The notes under the pieces were generated by a model. It did no database searches. It was not told the origin of the DNA and worked only from the letters and a program-made list of their open reading frames with translations. From Burkholderiales bacterium (lineage in GTDB: Bacteria > Pseudomonadota > Gammaproteobacteria > Burkholderiales > UBA11063), in assembly GCA_026461645.1 (NCBI GenBank), contig JAPJMP010000121.1, positions 1 through 5,826 of the forward strand: a stretch of DNA of 5,826 nucleotides, read 5' to 3'. Shown here one piece after another: positions 1-5,826 of this stretch (position 1 is the first letter of the stretch; every line of letters begins with the position of its first letter). A program made the position numbers and the translations under genes.

Positions 1-348
1 AGATATAAATGCAGTAAAGTCAAAGGATGCTGCGTAATTATGAAATTATTTCTATGAAATGATTAAATTTGGTATTGACAACTGGGCTCATTATATAATA
101 TTGGATATTACCATCACATTGAAACCACCTTTATTGGCGACACTTTAAATATTACCTCACGAATAATTGCAAAATGTAAAGACTTAGAACAAAATTTTTT
201 AATTTCAAATGAATTATATAATTATTTAAATCTAAATGAATATAATTACATGTTTAAATACCTGGGAATGTTTGAATTAAAAGGTGTTAACAAACCTGTC
301 GGTTTATACGCTATTCAACGCAAAAATTTTTCTTATACACAAGTATAG
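1..348 (+). pseudogene. Remnant of a class III adenylate/guanylate cyclase (C-terminal part of catalytic domain)
   Basis: Reading the frame that ends at the TAG at 346-348 back to base 79 gives 89 codons resembling the end of a class III nucleotide cyclase domain. The visible signatures are FIGDTLNITSR (130-162), matching the family's IGDxVNxASR element, then a segment like 'ILISxxLY' (FLISNELY, 196-219), then LKGVNKPVGLYAI (277-315), matching the closing LKGxxxPVxxYxV motif. Upstream the reading is broken: this frame has stops at 64-66 and 76-78, while the cyclase-like FGI (68-76) lies in the next frame, which itself has stops at 35-37 and 41-43. The GI-x-x-G...NIG stretch also looks about two residues short. 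No usable start codon precedes the conserved block. The rest of the gene would lie to the left of the window. Intact family members make cAMP or cGMP, but this copy cannot encode a complete domain as read. Domain identity is fairly sure. Pseudogene status assumes no sequencing errors. Confidence 0.72.
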
Positions 349-383
349 TGCAATGCTGCCATAAATAAACATTTACGATTAAA

Positions 384-824
384 TCATGTTTTCAAATTTT
401 GAATAAATTCTAGTACTTCTTGAGCGTGATTAGTAGCTGAAACTTTACGCCACTCTTTGATTATATTTTTATTGAAATCAATTAGAAAAGTGCTTCTTTC
501 AATCCCTCTTACTTTTTTGCCATACATGTTTTTATCTTTTATAACATTAAATAAATTACAAACTTCTTCATTCACATCAGATAGTAATAAAAATGGCAAA
601 TTAAATTTAGCTACAAAATTGCAGTGAGATTTTATATTGTCTCTTGAAATGCCAACTAATTCATAGCCTAATTGTTTAAAGTCACCATACAATCTCGCAA
701 AATCCTGGTTCTCTATAGTACATCCTGGCGTATTGTCCTTGGGATAAAAAAATAGTACCAACGGACTATTTAGCTTAGCTAATTCAAATTCCTGCTCTTG
801 ATGCGATAACAATTTAAAATTCAT
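384..824 (-). CDS. bcp: Thioredoxin-dependent thiol peroxidase, PrxQ/Bcp family peroxiredoxin
   Basis: This 146-residue cytoplasmic protein should reduce hydrogen peroxide and organic hydroperoxides through a peroxidatic cysteine. The active-site motif PKDNTPGCT (residues 28-36, PxxxTxxC) places that cysteine at Cys35, and the second-shell arginine is probably Arg110 in ERSTFLID. The stretch VGISRDNIKSH (57-67) and the KNMYGK segment (98-103) are also typical of the family. The helix-2 resolving cysteine of E. coli Bcp, five residues after the peroxidatic one, is absent (Gln40). Cys68 and Cys89 are the remaining cysteines, and Cys68 is the better resolving candidate. The N-terminus is about ten residues shorter than usual and lacks the APDF motif. 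The start at 824 is supported by AAGGG at 833-837, eight bases upstream, and by a strong promoter just beyond. The gene is convergent with the cyclase remnant and divergent from folA. Family assignment is very secure; the resolving residue is inferred. Confidence 0.95.
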   Translation of the reverse strand: MNFKLLSHQEQEFELAKLNSPLVLFFYPKDNTPGCTIENQDFARLYGDFKQLGYELVGISRDNIKSHCNFVAKFNLPFLLLSDVNEEVCNLFNVIKDKNMYGKKVRGIERSTFLIDFNKNIIKEWRKVSATNHAQEVLEFIQNLKT

Positions 825-850
825 GTTTTAATCCCTTGCCTTAAAATTTT

Positions 851-878
851 ATTATAGCATATATTTAAAAAAGTACAA
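851..878 (-). promoter_or_regulatory. Sigma-70 type promoter for the bcp peroxiredoxin gene
   Basis: On the minus strand, TTGTAC (873-878) is separated by 16 bases from a perfect TATAAT (851-856). TGC directly before the -10 box gives an extended -10 (TGnTATAAT). Transcription would begin near 844, leaving a leader of about 20 bases that contains the AAGGG ribosome binding site. AT richness produces many false -10 boxes, but a TG-extended consensus hexamer with a reasonable -35 at this distance from a start codon is convincing. Confidence 0.7.
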
Positions 879-935
879 ATTGTATTATCCAATATTGTTT
901 AATTTTATTATGGTAAAATATATTTTTATTTGTAC
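873..935. repeat. 8-bp inverted repeat GTACAAAT / ATTTGTAC in the bcp-folA intergenic region
   Basis: GTACAAAT at 873-880 and its exact reverse complement ATTTGTAC at 928-935 are separated by 47 bases. The left arm covers the -35 box of the bcp promoter and the right arm lies between the presumed folA promoter and its start codon. This could be a pair of half-sites for a shared regulator of the divergent genes, or chance in AT-rich sequence. The arms do not extend beyond eight bases. Confidence 0.3.
895..924 (+). promoter_or_regulatory. Possible folA promoter
   Basis: TTGTTT (895-900), an 18-base spacer and TATATT (919-924) form the best rightward promoter-like pair in the 128-base gap before folA. 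Neither hexamer is consensus and the region is very AT-rich, so the exact site is uncertain. Some promoter for folA is expected here because the upstream gene is divergent. Confidence 0.3.
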
Positions 936-952
936 ACGGATTAATTAATATT

Positions 953-1435
953 ATGCAAATTTCACTTATCGTCGCTATGAATTACGACCGCGTCATTGGT
1001 GTTAATAACCAATTACCTTGGCATATATCAGAAGATTTACAGCATTTTAAACAGATTACCATGAATTATCCAATTTTAATGGGGCGAAAAACTTTTGAAT
1101 CAATTGGTAAAGTTCTTCCTGGAAGAAAAAACATTGTAATTACCAATAATAGAGAATGGAACGCAAGTGGAGTTGAGGTGTTTCATGATTTAAATGCTGC
1201 TTTTAAAGCCAATAGCGCTGAAAAACAAATATTTATCATTGGTGGAGCCGAGATTTTTAAGCAAACGATAGATATGGCCAATAATTTATATTTAACTATG
1301 GTTAATATGGCAGTTAATAATGCTGATACTTTTTTCCCTGTTATTAATTATAGCAACTGGCAAGAAGTTAGTGTAGAACATATTATTGCTAAAAATGGTA
1401 TAGCATGTGACTTTTATCATTATAGCAAGAAATAG
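953..1435 (+). CDS. folA: Dihydrofolate reductase, chromosomal type I
   Basis: The 160-residue protein reduces dihydrofolate to tetrahydrofolate with NADPH, feeding thymidylate, purine and methionine synthesis, and is the target of trimethoprim. It aligns well with E. coli FolA (159 residues). The N-terminal ISLIVAMNYDRVIG strand and loop comes first, then LPWHISEDL with Trp23 and catalytic Asp28 (E. coli Asp27). MGRKTFESIG follows (43-52), then LPGRKN with folate-binding Arg58, IIGGAEIF (95-102) with the Gly97-Gly98 pair for NADPH, and LYLT with Thr115. All expected catalytic residues are present. The ATG at 953 puts the conserved N-terminus in register. The ribosome binding site is weak: only CGGA at 937-940, twelve bases upstream. 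No thyA is adjacent. The gene lies 63 bases before ndk, which seems to have its own promoter. Confidence 0.97.
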   Translation: MQISLIVAMNYDRVIGVNNQLPWHISEDLQHFKQITMNYPILMGRKTFESIGKVLPGRKNIVITNNREWNASGVEVFHDLNAAFKANSAEKQIFIIGGAEIFKQTIDMANNLYLTMVNMAVNNADTFFPVINYSNWQEVSVEHIIAKNGIACDFYHYSKK

Positions 1436-1446
1436 TCTTTTTATAG

Positions 1447-1458
1447 TATAATAGCGCC
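1447..1458 (+). promoter_or_regulatory. Promoter -10 box with GC-rich discriminator upstream of ndk
   Basis: A perfect TATAAT at 1447-1452 is followed by AGCGCC (1453-1458), the only strongly GC-rich stretch in this intergenic region. No good -35 hexamer is found at 16-18 base spacing, where the sequence is inside the end of folA (AGCAAG at 17). Transcription would start near 1459, about 40 bases before the ndk start codon. The -10/discriminator pairing resembles E. coli rRNA promoters, in which TATAAT is followed by GCGCC. Confidence 0.45.
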
Positions 1459-1487
1459 TTGCAATAATAAAAATATTTATATAAAAT

Positions 1488-1492
1488 AGGAG
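1488..1492 (+). promoter_or_regulatory. Ribosome binding site of ndk
   Basis: AGGAG lies six bases before the ATG at 1499. It is the strongest Shine-Dalgarno match to an actual start codon in the window and confirms the ndk start. It is consistent with high expression. Confidence 0.8.
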
Positions 1493-1498
1493 AATAAA

Positions 1499-1930
1499 AT
1501 GACAGTACAAAGAACCTTATCAATTATTAAACCAGATGCAGTAGCTAAAAATGTAATTGGTAAAATTTATACCTGCTTTGAAGATAACGGATTACGTGTT
1601 GTTGCTGCTAAAATGAAGCATTTAACTAAAGCTGAAGCTGAGGGATTTTATATTATACATAAAGACCGTCCATTTTATAAAGATTTAGTGAGTTTTATGA
1701 TTTCAGGCCCAGTGATGATTCAAGTGCTTGAAGGTGTTAATGCCGTTGATAAACATCGGGAAATTATGGGGGCTACTAACCCTAAGGATGCTAAGGCTGG
1801 AACAATTCGTGCTGCTTTTGCTGCAAGTATAGATGAAAATGCTGTACATGGTTCAGATAGTGTAGCTAATGCAATGGTTGAAATTGGATATTTTTTTGCA
1901 GCAACTGAATTACATAATCGTACACGTTAA
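1499..1930 (+). CDS. ndk: Nucleoside diphosphate kinase
   Basis: The 143-residue protein, the same length as E. coli Ndk, transfers the gamma phosphate of ATP to NDPs and dNDPs through a phosphohistidine intermediate. The catalytic histidine is His117 within the signature NAVHGSDS (114-121). Also visible are the N-terminal [13 protein letters not shown] (6-18) with Lys11, [15 protein letters not shown] (57-71), [10 protein letters not shown] (86-95) with Arg87, and GTIRAAFA (101-108) with Arg104. All residues of the nucleotide site known from the family appear intact, and the C-terminal NRTR matches the proteobacterial tail. It is probably the first gene of an ndk-rlmN-ispG transcript, since the next start is only 24 bases past its stop. 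The ndk-rlmN order is common in beta- and gammaproteobacteria. Confidence 0.98.
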   Translation: MTVQRTLSIIKPDAVAKNVIGKIYTCFEDNGLRVVAAKMKHLTKAEAEGFYIIHKDRPFYKDLVSFMISGPVMIQVLEGVNAVDKHREIMGATNPKDAKAGTIRAAFAASIDENAVHGSDSVANAMVEIGYFFAATELHNRTR

Positions 1931-1940
1931 TTTTAATGTA

Positions 1941-1948
1941 GAAAAGAG
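1941..1948 (+). promoter_or_regulatory. Ribosome binding site supporting the TTG start of rlmN
   Basis: GAAAAGAG ends six bases before the TTG at 1955. No ATG lies in frame between the upstream stop (TAA at 1934-1936) and this TTG, so the purine-rich site decides the start. Confidence 0.5.
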
Positions 1949-1954
1949 TATATA

Positions 1955-3052
1955 TTGTCTAAGGTAAATCTTTTAAATTATAGTCTTGATGATTTAATTG
2001 AATATTTTGCAAGTATTGATGAGCAAAAATTTCGTGCTCGGCAGGTTTTTAGATGGATGCATTTATATGGCGTTGCTGATTTCGAGCTTATGACAGATAT
2101 TGCTAAATCATTACGCGCTAAATTACACGAATTAGCTGAAATTAGGGTGCCTAGTTTAGTTGCTGAAAATAAAGCTAGTGATGGTGTAATTAAATGGGTG
2201 CTTCAGGTTGATGATAACAATAAAATTGAAACGGTTTTTATTCCAGAAAATGACCGTGGTACTTTATGTGTGTCTTCGCAAGTTGGTTGTGCTCTTGAAT
2301 GTCAGTTTTGTTCTACAGGTAGACAAGGGTTCAATCGTAACTTAAGTGCTGGTGAAATTGTTGGACAATTATGGTGGGCGAATAAACGCCTTGGCCATAA
2401 TCCTAAAGATGGTAAAATCATTACAAATGTTGTAATGATGGGCATGGGGGAACCATTGGCCAATTATACCAATGTAATTAGTGCAATGAAAATAATGCTG
2501 GATGATAATGCGTACAATCTATCCAAAAAAAAACTAACACTGTCAACTAGTGGCATGGTTCCATGGATAGAGCGGTTAAAAAATGATTGTCCGGTAGCGC
2601 TAGCCATTAGTTTACATGCTTCAAATAATGCAGTACGGGATAAAATAATTCCGTTAAATAAAAAATATCCTATTGAACAGTTAATTCAAGCATGTAAGGA
2701 TTATCTAGTTAGCTCACCTAAAGATTACGTTACTTTTGAATATGTAATGCTAAAAGATGTTAATGATAGTCTAGAACATGCGCATGAATTGACACAGTTA
2801 GTAAAAAATGTTGAATGTAAGTTTAATTTAATTCCCTTTAATCCTTTTCCCAATTCCGGTTTTGAAAGTTCAAGTAGAAACCAAATTATGCGCTTTCAAA
2901 AGGTGTTACACACTGCAGGTTATGTCACCACTATAAGGAAAACCAGGGGTGAAGATATTGATGCGGCATGCGGTCAGTTGGTGGGTAAGGTTAAAGATAA
3001 AACTAAGCGTCAAGAAAAATGGAGTAAGTACATACTTAAACCAATTAGTTAA
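1955..3052 (+). CDS. rlmN: Dual-specificity 23S rRNA / tRNA adenine-C2 methyltransferase, radical SAM
   Basis: RlmN methylates C2 of A2503 in 23S rRNA and of A37 in certain tRNAs by a radical SAM mechanism. The 365-residue product has the N-terminal helical domain (about 1-95, with [11 protein letters not shown] at 26-36) and a radical SAM core starting at [12 protein letters not shown]. The 4Fe-4S ligands are Cys112, Cys116 and Cys119 (CxxxCxxC). The two mechanistic cysteines are conserved: Cys105 (E. coli Cys118), which resolves the methylated intermediate, and Cys339 (E. coli Cys355) in [11 protein letters not shown]. Other visible blocks are MMGMGEPL (SAM binding), LSTSG and ISLHASN. Translation starts at TTG (1955): the first residues SKVNLL match family N-termini and an in-frame stop lies just upstream. 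A weak start in an operon suggests modest expression relative to ndk. The ispG start codon lies 22 bases past the stop. Confidence 0.97.
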   Translation: MSKVNLLNYSLDDLIEYFASIDEQKFRARQVFRWMHLYGVADFELMTDIAKSLRAKLHELAEIRVPSLVAENKASDGVIKWVLQVDDNNKIETVFIPENDRGTLCVSSQVGCALECQFCSTGRQGFNRNLSAGEIVGQLWWANKRLGHNPKDGKIITNVVMMGMGEPLANYTNVISAMKIMLDDNAYNLSKKKLTLSTSGMVPWIERLKNDCPVALAISLHASNNAVRDKIIPLNKKYPIEQLIQACKDYLVSSPKDYVTFEYVMLKDVNDSLEHAHELTQLVKNVECKFNLIPFNPFPNSGFESSSRNQIMRFQKVLHTAGYVTTIRKTRGEDIDAACGQLVGKVKDKTKRQEKWSKYILKPIS

Positions 3053-3060
3053 TATACCAA

Positions 3061-3067
3061 AGAAGGA
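3061..3067 (+). promoter_or_regulatory. Ribosome binding site fixing the ispG start
   Basis: AGAAGGA ends seven bases before the ATG at 3075. The open frame extends upstream to 2949, inside rlmN, but those codons do not resemble IspG. This site shows that ATG 3075 is the real start. Confidence 0.75.
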
Positions 3068-3074
3068 TAAGTCC

Positions 3075-4298
3075 ATGAATAATGTAGTTCGCCGAAAATC
3101 GCAGGCGGTTAAGGTTGGAAATATTATACTCGGCGGTGATAATCCAATTGTAGTTCAATCCATGACTGATACTAATACTGAAGATGTGATTGCAACTGTA
3201 GCCCAAATTACTGATTTATATAATGCAGGTTCTGAAATAGTTCGCGTAACGGTTAATACCATCGAAGCAGGGCAAGCTATTGCTGAGATTAAGGCTAGAT
3301 TGCTTGATAATGGAATTAATGTTCCAATTGTTGGCGATTTTCATTTTAATGGGCATAAAATATTAGAAAATGTTCCTTCTTGTGCACAATATTTAGATAA
3401 ATACCGTATTAATCCTGGCAATGTTGGTCGTGGCAGTAAAAAGAATGAACAATTTGCATATATGATTAAAATGGCAATGAAATATAATAAACCAATTCGT
3501 ATTGGGGTTAATTGGGGGTCTTTAGACCAGCAATTATTAGCTCAAATGATGGATGCAAATTCTAAACTTAGTCAACCACTAGAAGCAAATAAAATTATGC
3601 AAGAAGCATTGATTCAATCTGCTTTACAAAGTGCTGAAGATGCAATTCAACTAGGTTTGACTTCAAATAAAATTATTATTTCCTGCAAAGTTAGTTTAGT
3701 GCAAGATCTAATCACGGTATATCAAAAATTAGCAACAAAATGTGATTTTGCTTTGCATTTGGGTTTAACTGAGGCTGGTATGGGAATAAAAGGCATAGTT
3801 GCATCAACTGCAGCAATGGCTAATTTATTACAAATGGGGATTGGTGATACTATTCGTGTATCCTTAACGCCTGATCCAGGTGGAGCTAGAACTAATGAAG
3901 TATTGGTGGCTCAGGAAATATTACAAGCATTAAATTTAAGAGCATTTACTCCAGTGGTGACATCATGTCCTGGTTGTGGAAGAACATCAAGTGATTATTT
4001 TCAGAAATTAGCCCAAGATATACAGCTTTATTTACGCACGCAAATGCCACAATGGAAAAAAATATATCCAGGAGTGGAGGCAATGAAAATAGCAGTTATG
4101 GGGTGTGTAGTAAACGGACCAGGGGAATCAAAATTAGCAAATATCGGAATTAGTTTACCCGGTCGTGATGAATCACCAGTTGCTCCAGTATTTATTGATG
4201 GGGTTAGAGCCATAACATTAAAGGGCGAAAATATAGTAGATGAGTTTAAACAAATAGTAAATAATTATGTTGAGACCAAGTATGCAGTTAAAATATAA
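3075..4298 (+). CDS. ispG: 4-hydroxy-3-methylbut-2-enyl diphosphate synthase (MEP pathway)
   Basis: IspG (GcpE) converts methylerythritol cyclodiphosphate to HMBPP, the penultimate step of the MEP route to isoprenoids, using a 4Fe-4S cluster and reduced flavodoxin or ferredoxin. The product has 407 residues from ATG 3075; a longer frame to 2949 exists but would overlap rlmN by 104 bases and has no family similarity. The TIM-barrel part begins with [12 protein letters not shown] and contains VVQSMTDT (27-34), VGDFHFNG (86-93), RINPGNVG (111-118) and RIGVNWGSL (142-150). The C-terminal Fe-S domain has TSCPGCGRT with Cys298 and Cys301, and [10 protein letters not shown] with Cys344 and Glu351. 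The ligands correspond to E. coli Cys270, Cys273, Cys305 and Glu312. The 43-residue spacing between the second and third cysteines, against 32 in E. coli, and the greater length are typical of the beta/alphaproteobacterial form. It is probably the last gene of the ndk-rlmN-ispG transcript. Confidence 0.97.
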   Translation: MNNVVRRKSQAVKVGNIILGGDNPIVVQSMTDTNTEDVIATVAQITDLYNAGSEIVRVTVNTIEAGQAIAEIKARLLDNGINVPIVGDFHFNGHKILENVPSCAQYLDKYRINPGNVGRGSKKNEQFAYMIKMAMKYNKPIRIGVNWGSLDQQLLAQMMDANSKLSQPLEANKIMQEALIQSALQSAEDAIQLGLTSNKIIISCKVSLVQDLITVYQKLATKCDFALHLGLTEAGMGIKGIVASTAAMANLLQMGIGDTIRVSLTPDPGGARTNEVLVAQEILQALNLRAFTPVVTSCPGCGRTSSDYFQKLAQDIQLYLRTQMPQWKKIYPGVEAMKIAVMGCVVNGPGESKLANIGISLPGRDESPVAPVFIDGVRAITLKGENIVDEFKQIVNNYVETKYAVKI

Positions 4299-4329
4299 CA
4301 GCAAAATTATTACCGCTATATTTCTGCTG
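4299..4329 (-). terminator. Possible terminator hairpin between convergent ispG and cutC
   Basis: CAGCAAAAT (4299-4307) can pair with ATTTCTGCTG (4320-4329) with one bulged C and a 12-base loop. Read on the minus strand, downstream of cutC, the stem is followed by TTATATTTT, a broken T-run. On the plus strand no T-run follows, so it would serve cutC better than ispG. The stem is short and AT-rich, so this is a weak call. The rest of the gap to 4393 shows only a CTTAACT direct repeat (4355-4361 and 4374-4380). Confidence 0.3.
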
Positions 4330-4393
4330 ATAGTAGATGAAAAATAGCAATATTCTTAACTCAATCCTCCTGGCTTAACTTTTAAATAATTTA

Positions 4394-5074
4394 TTAATAG
4401 TTGTTGGCTATTTGTTTAAACTGCATAAATTTTAAATTATCTAATTGACTATTGCTCCTAACTCCTGTTCCAATGTGCACTTCAGCAACAGTTATAGTTG
4501 CGAATAACAATTTAATATTATCCAGAGTAATGCCACTGCCAGGCAAAATTTGACAAGCACAATTTTGGGTTAAATTTACCATTTTTTTCAAATTAGCTAA
4601 ACCTTCGATTATAGTTTTGCCACCACCTGAAGTTAAAATTCTTTCTACCTGTGGATAATTTAAAATAGACGAACAAGCTTCAATTACATTTTCCGACTCA
4701 TCAATGGCTCGATGAAAAGTTAAGCCTAATTTGCCTTTAGTTGCAATGACTAATTTTAATAAATTATGATCAATAGTTTTATCCGAATTTAAAGCGCCAA
4801 AAACAATAGCATTGGTCTTAGTATGCTCGCGCAAAAAATCAATTTCGGCTATTATTTTTTTAACCGCATGACTATCATAAGTGAAACTATAGGCATGAGG
4901 TCTAACCATAATATTTACTGGAATGTTAACGGCTTCACATACTTCTTGCGCTAATTGTTTATCTGGAGATAGACCACCGTTAGCGAAAGAGTGAATTAAC
5001 TCCAGTCTATCGGCACCATATTGTTGGGCTAAAATAGCCTCAGCAACATTTGTTACAATCACTTCAAATAGCAT
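4394..5074 (-). CDS. cutC: CutC family protein (copper homeostasis family, PF03932)
   Basis: The 226-residue protein matches the CutC TIM-barrel family and is somewhat shorter than E. coli CutC (248). Recognisable blocks are FEVIVTN (3-9), GADRLEL (20-26), NGGLSP (32-37), IMVRPH (55-60), FGAL (92-95), TFHRAID (119-125), RILTSGG (145-151), PGSGIT (178-183) and EVHIGTGVR (198-206). It is expected to be cytoplasmic; no signal peptide or membrane segment is visible. CutC was first linked to copper tolerance in E. coli, but that role has been questioned and no reaction is established, so the name denotes family only. Cysteines are at 46, 134, 172 and 174, with Cys172 and Cys174 forming a CxC motif that could bind metal. 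Its ATG lies one base after the pirin stop and has no good ribosome binding site, so translation is probably coupled to pirin. Confidence 0.92.
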   Translation of the reverse strand: MLFEVIVTNVAEAILAQQYGADRLELIHSFANGGLSPDKQLAQEVCEAVNIPVNIMVRPHAYSFTYDSHAVKKIIAEIDFLREHTKTNAIVFGALNSDKTIDHNLLKLVIATKGKLGLTFHRAIDESENVIEACSSILNYPQVERILTSGGGKTIIEGLANLKKMVNLTQNCACQILPGSGITLDNIKLLFATITVAEVHIGTGVRSNSQLDNLKFMQFKQIANNY

Positions 5075-5075
5075 A

Positions 5076-5771
5076 TTAATTAAACTTAAAAAGTAAAAAT
5101 TCAGTATTAGCCTTAAAACTAAAACTTAAGGTGCTTTCATTACTAATACTTGCTCCATCGCCAATGGATAAATGAGAATTATTAATACTAACATCTCCAT
5201 TAATAATATGAATATAAATATTATGCTTATGATCAGTATTAAAAATAGTATTGGTGTCTTGCTTAAATTTTGCGATGTAAATTTCGGCGTTTTGTTTAAT
5301 TGGTAAAGTGTCCTCGGCGGGAAGATAAGAAGCTATTTTGGTGAAACTATTTTCATGAATTTTATTGGCAAAGTTTTTTTGCTGATGAAATGGTGCTGAA
5401 TCTTTTTCATTAGGAATTATCCATATTTGTAACAAATGAGTTAAATTGGGCGAATAATTGAAAGCACTATGTGTAATGCCGCTGCCAGCACTCAATAATT
5501 GCACATCACCTGAATGTAAAACTGTGGTGTTATTTAAACTGTCTTTATGCGTTAATTCGCCTTGAATAAGGTAAGTGATAATTTCCATATTATTGTGTTG
5601 ATGGGTAGCAAAACCAGAATTAGGGGTAATAAAATCTTCATTTAAGACACGTAGTGCATCAAAATGCACATAATTAGGATTATAATAATCTGCAAAAGAA
5701 AAACTATGTTTACTTTTAAGCCAATTTAATTGTGTAAAACCGCGGTCGTTAGATAATAATATTTTTAACAT
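5076..5771 (-). CDS. Pirin family protein, YhhW-like bicupin
   Basis: The product, 231 residues from ATG 5771, has the length of E. coli YhhW and aligns along its whole length. The N-terminal cupin includes WLKSKHSFSFADYYNP (17-32), ALRVLNED (39-46), GFATHQHNNMEI (53-64), GELTHKDS (71-78) and LSAGSGITHS (93-102). A C-terminal cupin-like half follows. E. coli YhhW and human pirin bind a metal and were reported to have quercetin 2,3-dioxygenase activity; the physiological substrate is unknown. His57, His59 and His101 of the metal site are present, but the usual fourth ligand, Glu103 in HSExN, is Ala here (HSAFN). Metal binding or catalysis may therefore be altered. The frame stays open to the window edge (5825), but the extra 18 residues have no family match and GAGG lies six bases before ATG 5771. 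The downstream cutC starts one base after this stop. Confidence 0.93.
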   Translation of the reverse strand: MLKILLSNDRGFTQLNWLKSKHSFSFADYYNPNYVHFDALRVLNEDFITPNSGFATHQHNNMEIITYLIQGELTHKDSLNNTTVLHSGDVQLLSAGSGITHSAFNYSPNLTHLLQIWIIPNEKDSAPFHQQKNFANKIHENSFTKIASYLPAEDTLPIKQNAEIYIAKFKQDTNTIFNTDHKHNIYIHIINGDVSINNSHLSIGDGASISNESTLSFSFKANTEFLLFKFN

Positions 5772-5777
5772 GATTAA

Positions 5778-5781
5778 CCTC
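5778..5781 (-). promoter_or_regulatory. Ribosome binding site of the pirin gene
   Basis: GAGG on the minus strand lies six bases upstream of ATG 5771. It supports this start over in-frame ATGs at 5783 and 5825. The remaining 45 bases to the window edge are very AT-rich, and I could not assign a specific promoter there. Confidence 0.6.
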
Positions 5782-5826
5782 ATCAATAAATGATAATTTA
5801 ATTTTGTGAGATAAATATAATACAAT

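Noticed and set aside
349..383. Possible bidirectional terminator between the cyclase remnant and bcp
   Set aside because: Only a five-base all-A/T pairing (ATTTA/TAAAT near 371-384) can be drawn, with no T-run, so it is not supported.
1471..1485. Overlapping short palindromes AAATATTT and TTTATATAAA before ndk
   Set aside because: They are pure A/T, expected by chance in this composition, and lack any GC core that would make a stable hairpin or a distinctive operator.
1292..1510. Open frame of 72 codons on the minus strand across the end of folA and the folA-ndk gap
   Set aside because: It lies mostly antisense to the conserved folA end, has no recognisable motif, and is explained by AT-rich composition.
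2949..3074. Upstream extension of the ispG frame into rlmN
   Set aside because: The 42 extra residues have no resemblance to IspG, the overlap with the conserved rlmN end is long, and a good ribosome binding site precedes ATG 3075.
4028..4213. Open frame of 61 codons on the minus strand inside ispG
   Set aside because: It is antisense to the conserved Fe-S domain of IspG and shows no independent protein features.
4365..4370. Perfect AGGAGG on the minus strand in the ispG-cutC gap, suggesting a hidden small gene
   Set aside because: No ATG or GTG follows at a usable distance. A nearby TTG gives only two codons, and the next TTG is about 15 bases away with about 20 codons overlapping the putative terminator.

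Overview
The window is about 5.8 kb of AT-rich bacterial DNA (roughly one third G+C by eye). It carries seven apparently intact housekeeping or maintenance genes and the decayed tail of an eighth. The gene order ndk - rlmN - ispG and the long, insert-bearing form of IspG (407 residues) fit a betaproteobacterium best, one with unusually low G+C. That could be a Neisseriales/Burkholderiales-like lineage with a drifting or host-associated genome. The assignment is inferred from protein resemblance and synteny and has not been checked against a database.

Layout. Bases 1-348 (+) hold the C-terminal part of a class III adenylate/guanylate cyclase domain with stops and a frame change, so it is a pseudogene remnant. 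Bases 384-824 (-) encode a PrxQ/Bcp thiol peroxidase with a consensus-like extended -10 promoter at 851-878. Divergently, folA (dihydrofolate reductase, 953-1435, +) begins a rightward series. A promoter-like site at 1447-1458 with an rRNA-promoter-like GC discriminator precedes ndk (1499-1930). The genes rlmN (1955-3052) and ispG (3075-4298) follow at 24 and 22 nt gaps and probably form one transcript. A convergent gap at 4299-4393 contains an imperfect hairpin. Leftward, a YhhW-type pirin (5076-5771, -) and cutC (4394-5074, -) are separated by one base and are almost certainly co-translated.

How the genes relate. FolA (tetrahydrofolate), Ndk (NTP/dNTP balance), RlmN (23S rRNA/tRNA adenine C2 methylation) and IspG (isoprenoid precursors) are core growth functions with no shared pathway. 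RlmN and IspG both need Fe-S clusters and reduced flavodoxin/ferredoxin. Bcp removes peroxides. The pirin and CutC families are both linked to metals, but their roles in bacteria are poorly settled.

I found no convincing new multi-gene system. The most notable points are a pirin that lacks the usual fourth metal ligand (Glu to Ala), a peroxiredoxin whose likely resolving cysteine sits one helical turn from the usual place, the cyclase remnant, and the rrn-like discriminator in front of ndk.
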